A stretch of 64,000 nucleotides of DNA from Micromonospora sp. NBC_00421 (GTDB taxonomy: Bacteria; Actinomycetota; Actinomycetes; Mycobacteriales; Micromonosporaceae). The stretch is taken from assembly GCF_036017915.1 (NCBI RefSeq), contig NZ_CP107929.1:6499001-6563000 (forward strand), given 5' to 3'. The position numbers and the translations under genes are program-made. This document shows, piece after piece, positions 62,747-64,000 of the stretch. The stretch's first letter is position 1; every line of letters starts with the position of its first letter. The notes beneath the pieces were generated by a model. It was not told the origin of the DNA, searched no databases, and saw only the letters and a program-made list of their open reading frames with translations.

Positions 62747-63576
62747 AGCAATCTCTTTTCCGTCCTACGCACGAAACTGCGTTGTTGCTCCGAGAGCTTG
62801 AGCTGATATGTGGCATAGTCTTGCACTATCAGCTTGGCGGGCTCCTCTGTGGGGTTGAACTCAAGGATATGAACCAGGGAGTCATAGTCTACCTTGACGG
62901 CAATCGGCCTGACTTCGTGGCCCGGGAAATAGATCCGAGAGAAAGTCACCATTTGACTGATCTGCACCCTGTTAATCGCATCCGGTGCCGCCTTCGCCTC
63001 AACCGGGAGAATTATGGGCTCTTCGTCGTCGCGTAGCGCTACCGCGACGTCCAGCTCGTCCAGCTCCGCTTGGCCGACTCCGGCCACACTTTTTCGCACA
63101 TGGCTTCGTAGTCGATAAGTGCGCAATCCAGTGAAGTGGTCGAGCAGAGAGCAGTAGTTGACGACGGTAAGCAATGCTTGCTCATCAAACTCAGCTATCT
63201 GCTCGGGAAGAAGCCGCCGGACCGGCAGCGGTGTTAAGTCAAGTGCCTCAGTTATCTCACCCTGAGGTAGCGGTATGATTGTTGACTCCCCTACCTCAAA
63301 GCGGTAGAGGCCGCGCCCCACCGCCCGAAGGATGTAGAATCCTTCGTCTAGGATCTCTTTCGGCAGCACAGTTCTGGATCGCATCCTATAGACGAGATCG
63401 GCCGGATTGCGTACTGTAATGTTCAGCTCCAGGGCGGCCTTTCGGATGTCGTCCAATGAGAAGTCGAGAAACGTGGCACCGGGGGTGTGCTTTTCTTCGA
63501 AGATCCGACGCAAGATCGGCACATATACAGTGCTGCTCAGGCCGTGCGTCTGGAGGGGACGATCGATGCTCGGCAT
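62743..63576 (-). CDS. Putative type II restriction endonuclease partner
   Basis: A 277-residue protein encoded directly before the methyltransferase with a 4-bp overlap. The part ELDELDVAVALRDDEEPIIL, then PVEAKAAPDAINRVQISQM fits a PD-(D/E)xK nuclease core (D, then E-x-K in EAK). The N-terminal part (YVPILRRIFEEKHTPGATFL) may read DNA. Cleavage function is inferred from motif and pairing with a C5 methyltransferase; the target site is unknown. ATG 63576 was chosen because the frame upstream resembles a transposase tail; the ribosome site is weak. Lower GC than the chromosome. Confidence 0.75.
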   Translation of the reverse strand: MPSIDRPLQTHGLSSTVYVPILRRIFEEKHTPGATFLDFSLDDIRKAALELNITVRNPADLVYRMRSRTVLPKEILDEGFYILRAVGRGLYRFEVGESTIIPLPQGEITEALDLTPLPVRRLLPEQIAEFDEQALLTVVNYCSLLDHFTGLRTYRLRSHVRKSVAGVGQAELDELDVAVALRDDEEPIILPVEAKAAPDAINRVQISQMVTFSRIYFPGHEVRPIAVKVDYDSLVHILEFNPTEEPAKLIVQDYATYQLKLSEQQRSFVRRTEKRLL

Positions 63577-63720
63577 GTCGAGCAGGCTACCCGTGGTCGA
63601 TAAGAGGTGGGGGACGTCCCTATGGGTTTGGTCAAGCGGTGGCCGGTTGGTGGGGCGTGGTTGGTAGGGGATCTTGTCGCGGAGCATGGCGTGGAGGACG
63701 TGGCAGCGGCGTCGGGCGAG
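63577..63720 (-). pseudogene. Probable transposase C-terminal tail remnant (IS110-like)
   Basis: The frame upstream of the nuclease start reads CLARRRCHVLHAMLRDKIPY, like the C-terminal tail of IS110/IS116-type transposases (A-R-x-R-x-x-V-L-x-A-M-L-R-D). Only ~35 residues remain. Its end is fused in frame to the nuclease and its start abuts the broken EamA gene. Assignment rests on a short motif, so it is tentative. Confidence 0.45.
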
Positions 63721-64000
63721 GCACCACGACGCCGAGGAACCCGAGGGCGAAGCCGGCGGCCTTCTTCATGGTGACGGTCCGGTCGACGCCGACGAGGAAC
63801 GCCAGGAGTGGCGTCCAGAGCGGCGTGGTCGCGTTGAGTGCCCCGGCCACGTTCGACCCGATCGTTTCCTCAGCGATGCCGAACCACAGGTACGGCACGG
63901 CGTTGGCGACCAAGGCGGCAACGAACAGGTGACCCCAGAGCCGTCCTTGTCTGGGAAAGCGAAGTCCCCGGGCCAGGGCGATCGGGGTCAGGATCAGGAA
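63632..64000 (-). pseudogene. EamA-family transporter, truncated, cut by the window edge
   Basis: The frame is open from the right edge. It has membrane segments of an EamA (drug/metabolite) exporter: GHLFVAALVANAVPYLWFGI, NVAGALNATTPLWTPLLAFL and KAAGFALGFLGVV. After residue VV (about 63722) the sequence changes abruptly to Pro/Arg-rich (VPRPTPLPRPPRHAP), reading the transposase tail in another frame. The second EamA half is missing, so the gene is broken here by insertion or deletion. Confidence 0.8.

Noticed and set aside
63632..63913. Start of a short complete transporter at 63913
   Set aside because: The frame is open upstream to the window edge and reads EamA membrane segments, so 63913 is an internal codon of a longer, broken gene.

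Overview
This window comes from the chromosome of a high-GC actinobacterium. The very high GC content, frequent GTG starts, GTGA/ATGA start-stop overlaps, and the set DUF3107, DUF3152, DivIVA-domain protein, SigE-family sigma factor and MoeZ all fit Micromonosporaceae. Micromonospora or a close relative is my best guess, from family knowledge rather than a database match. About 57 kb looks like ordinary chromosome. The last ~6.5 kb (57.4-64 kb) is a foreign, lower-GC island attached to a tRNA-Tyr gene.

Layout: 0-4.2 kb holds the end of a glycerophosphodiester phosphodiesterase, a DUF6817-like protein, a CoaD-like nucleotidyltransferase, a repeat-rich hypothetical, a small GntR regulator and a DivIVA-domain protein. 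4.4-9.2 kb is a complete branched-chain amino acid/urea-type ABC importer operon (binding lipoprotein, two ATPases, two permeases). 9.3-18.9 kb carries a RecQ helicase fused to a phosphoribosyltransferase-like domain, a membrane-anchored His-rich protein, an XRE regulator, a small membrane protein, a SAM methyltransferase, a DEAD-box RNA helicase, DUF3107 and a TetR regulator. 19.1-28.4 kb carries a giant low-complexity protein, an alpha/beta hydrolase, two tandem DUF3152 metallopeptidase-like proteins, MoeZ and an alpha-toroid protein. 28.4-36.2 kb has proA/proB, an alkyltransferase-like protein, an MFS carrier, a PLP decarboxylase and a SigE-family sigma factor with its membrane partner.

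36.4-52.8 kb contains a partial respiratory complex I set: nuoB, nuoC-H and nuoI-J-K-L-M-N. Unrelated genes separate the blocks (DUF2252, zinc alcohol dehydrogenase, subtilase, glutathionyl-hydroquinone reductase, SnoaL-like, Uma2). No nuoA, D, E, F or G was recognised. 53-57.3 kb carries HtpX, two MFS transporters and a YajQ-family protein.

From 57.4 kb, an intact tRNA-Tyr(GTA) is followed by an island. A 63-bp perfect repeat of the 3' part of the tRNA recurs at 61.1 kb. The segment between the repeats carries a 5'-truncated GntR regulator, a HAD hydrolase and a 617-residue protein with two C-terminal membrane helices that I cannot assign. Right of the second repeat lie an integrase C-terminal remnant, an overlapping restriction endonuclease/C5-cytosine methyltransferase pair, a probable transposase tail and a broken EamA transporter. 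This is the most interesting part of the window and has the look of a mobile defence island.

A second theme is a set of dispersed imperfect palindromes of ~55-77 bp at gene ends. Several carry GATCA at their outer arms: family I at 9212, 37089 and 37231; family II at 32727 and 43556; single copies of other kinds at 2003 and 15559. One copy supplies both the stop codon of one gene and the start codon of the next. A separate ~60-bp repeat stands in three tandem copies between nuoM and nuoN, with a related copy between the two ABC ATPase genes.
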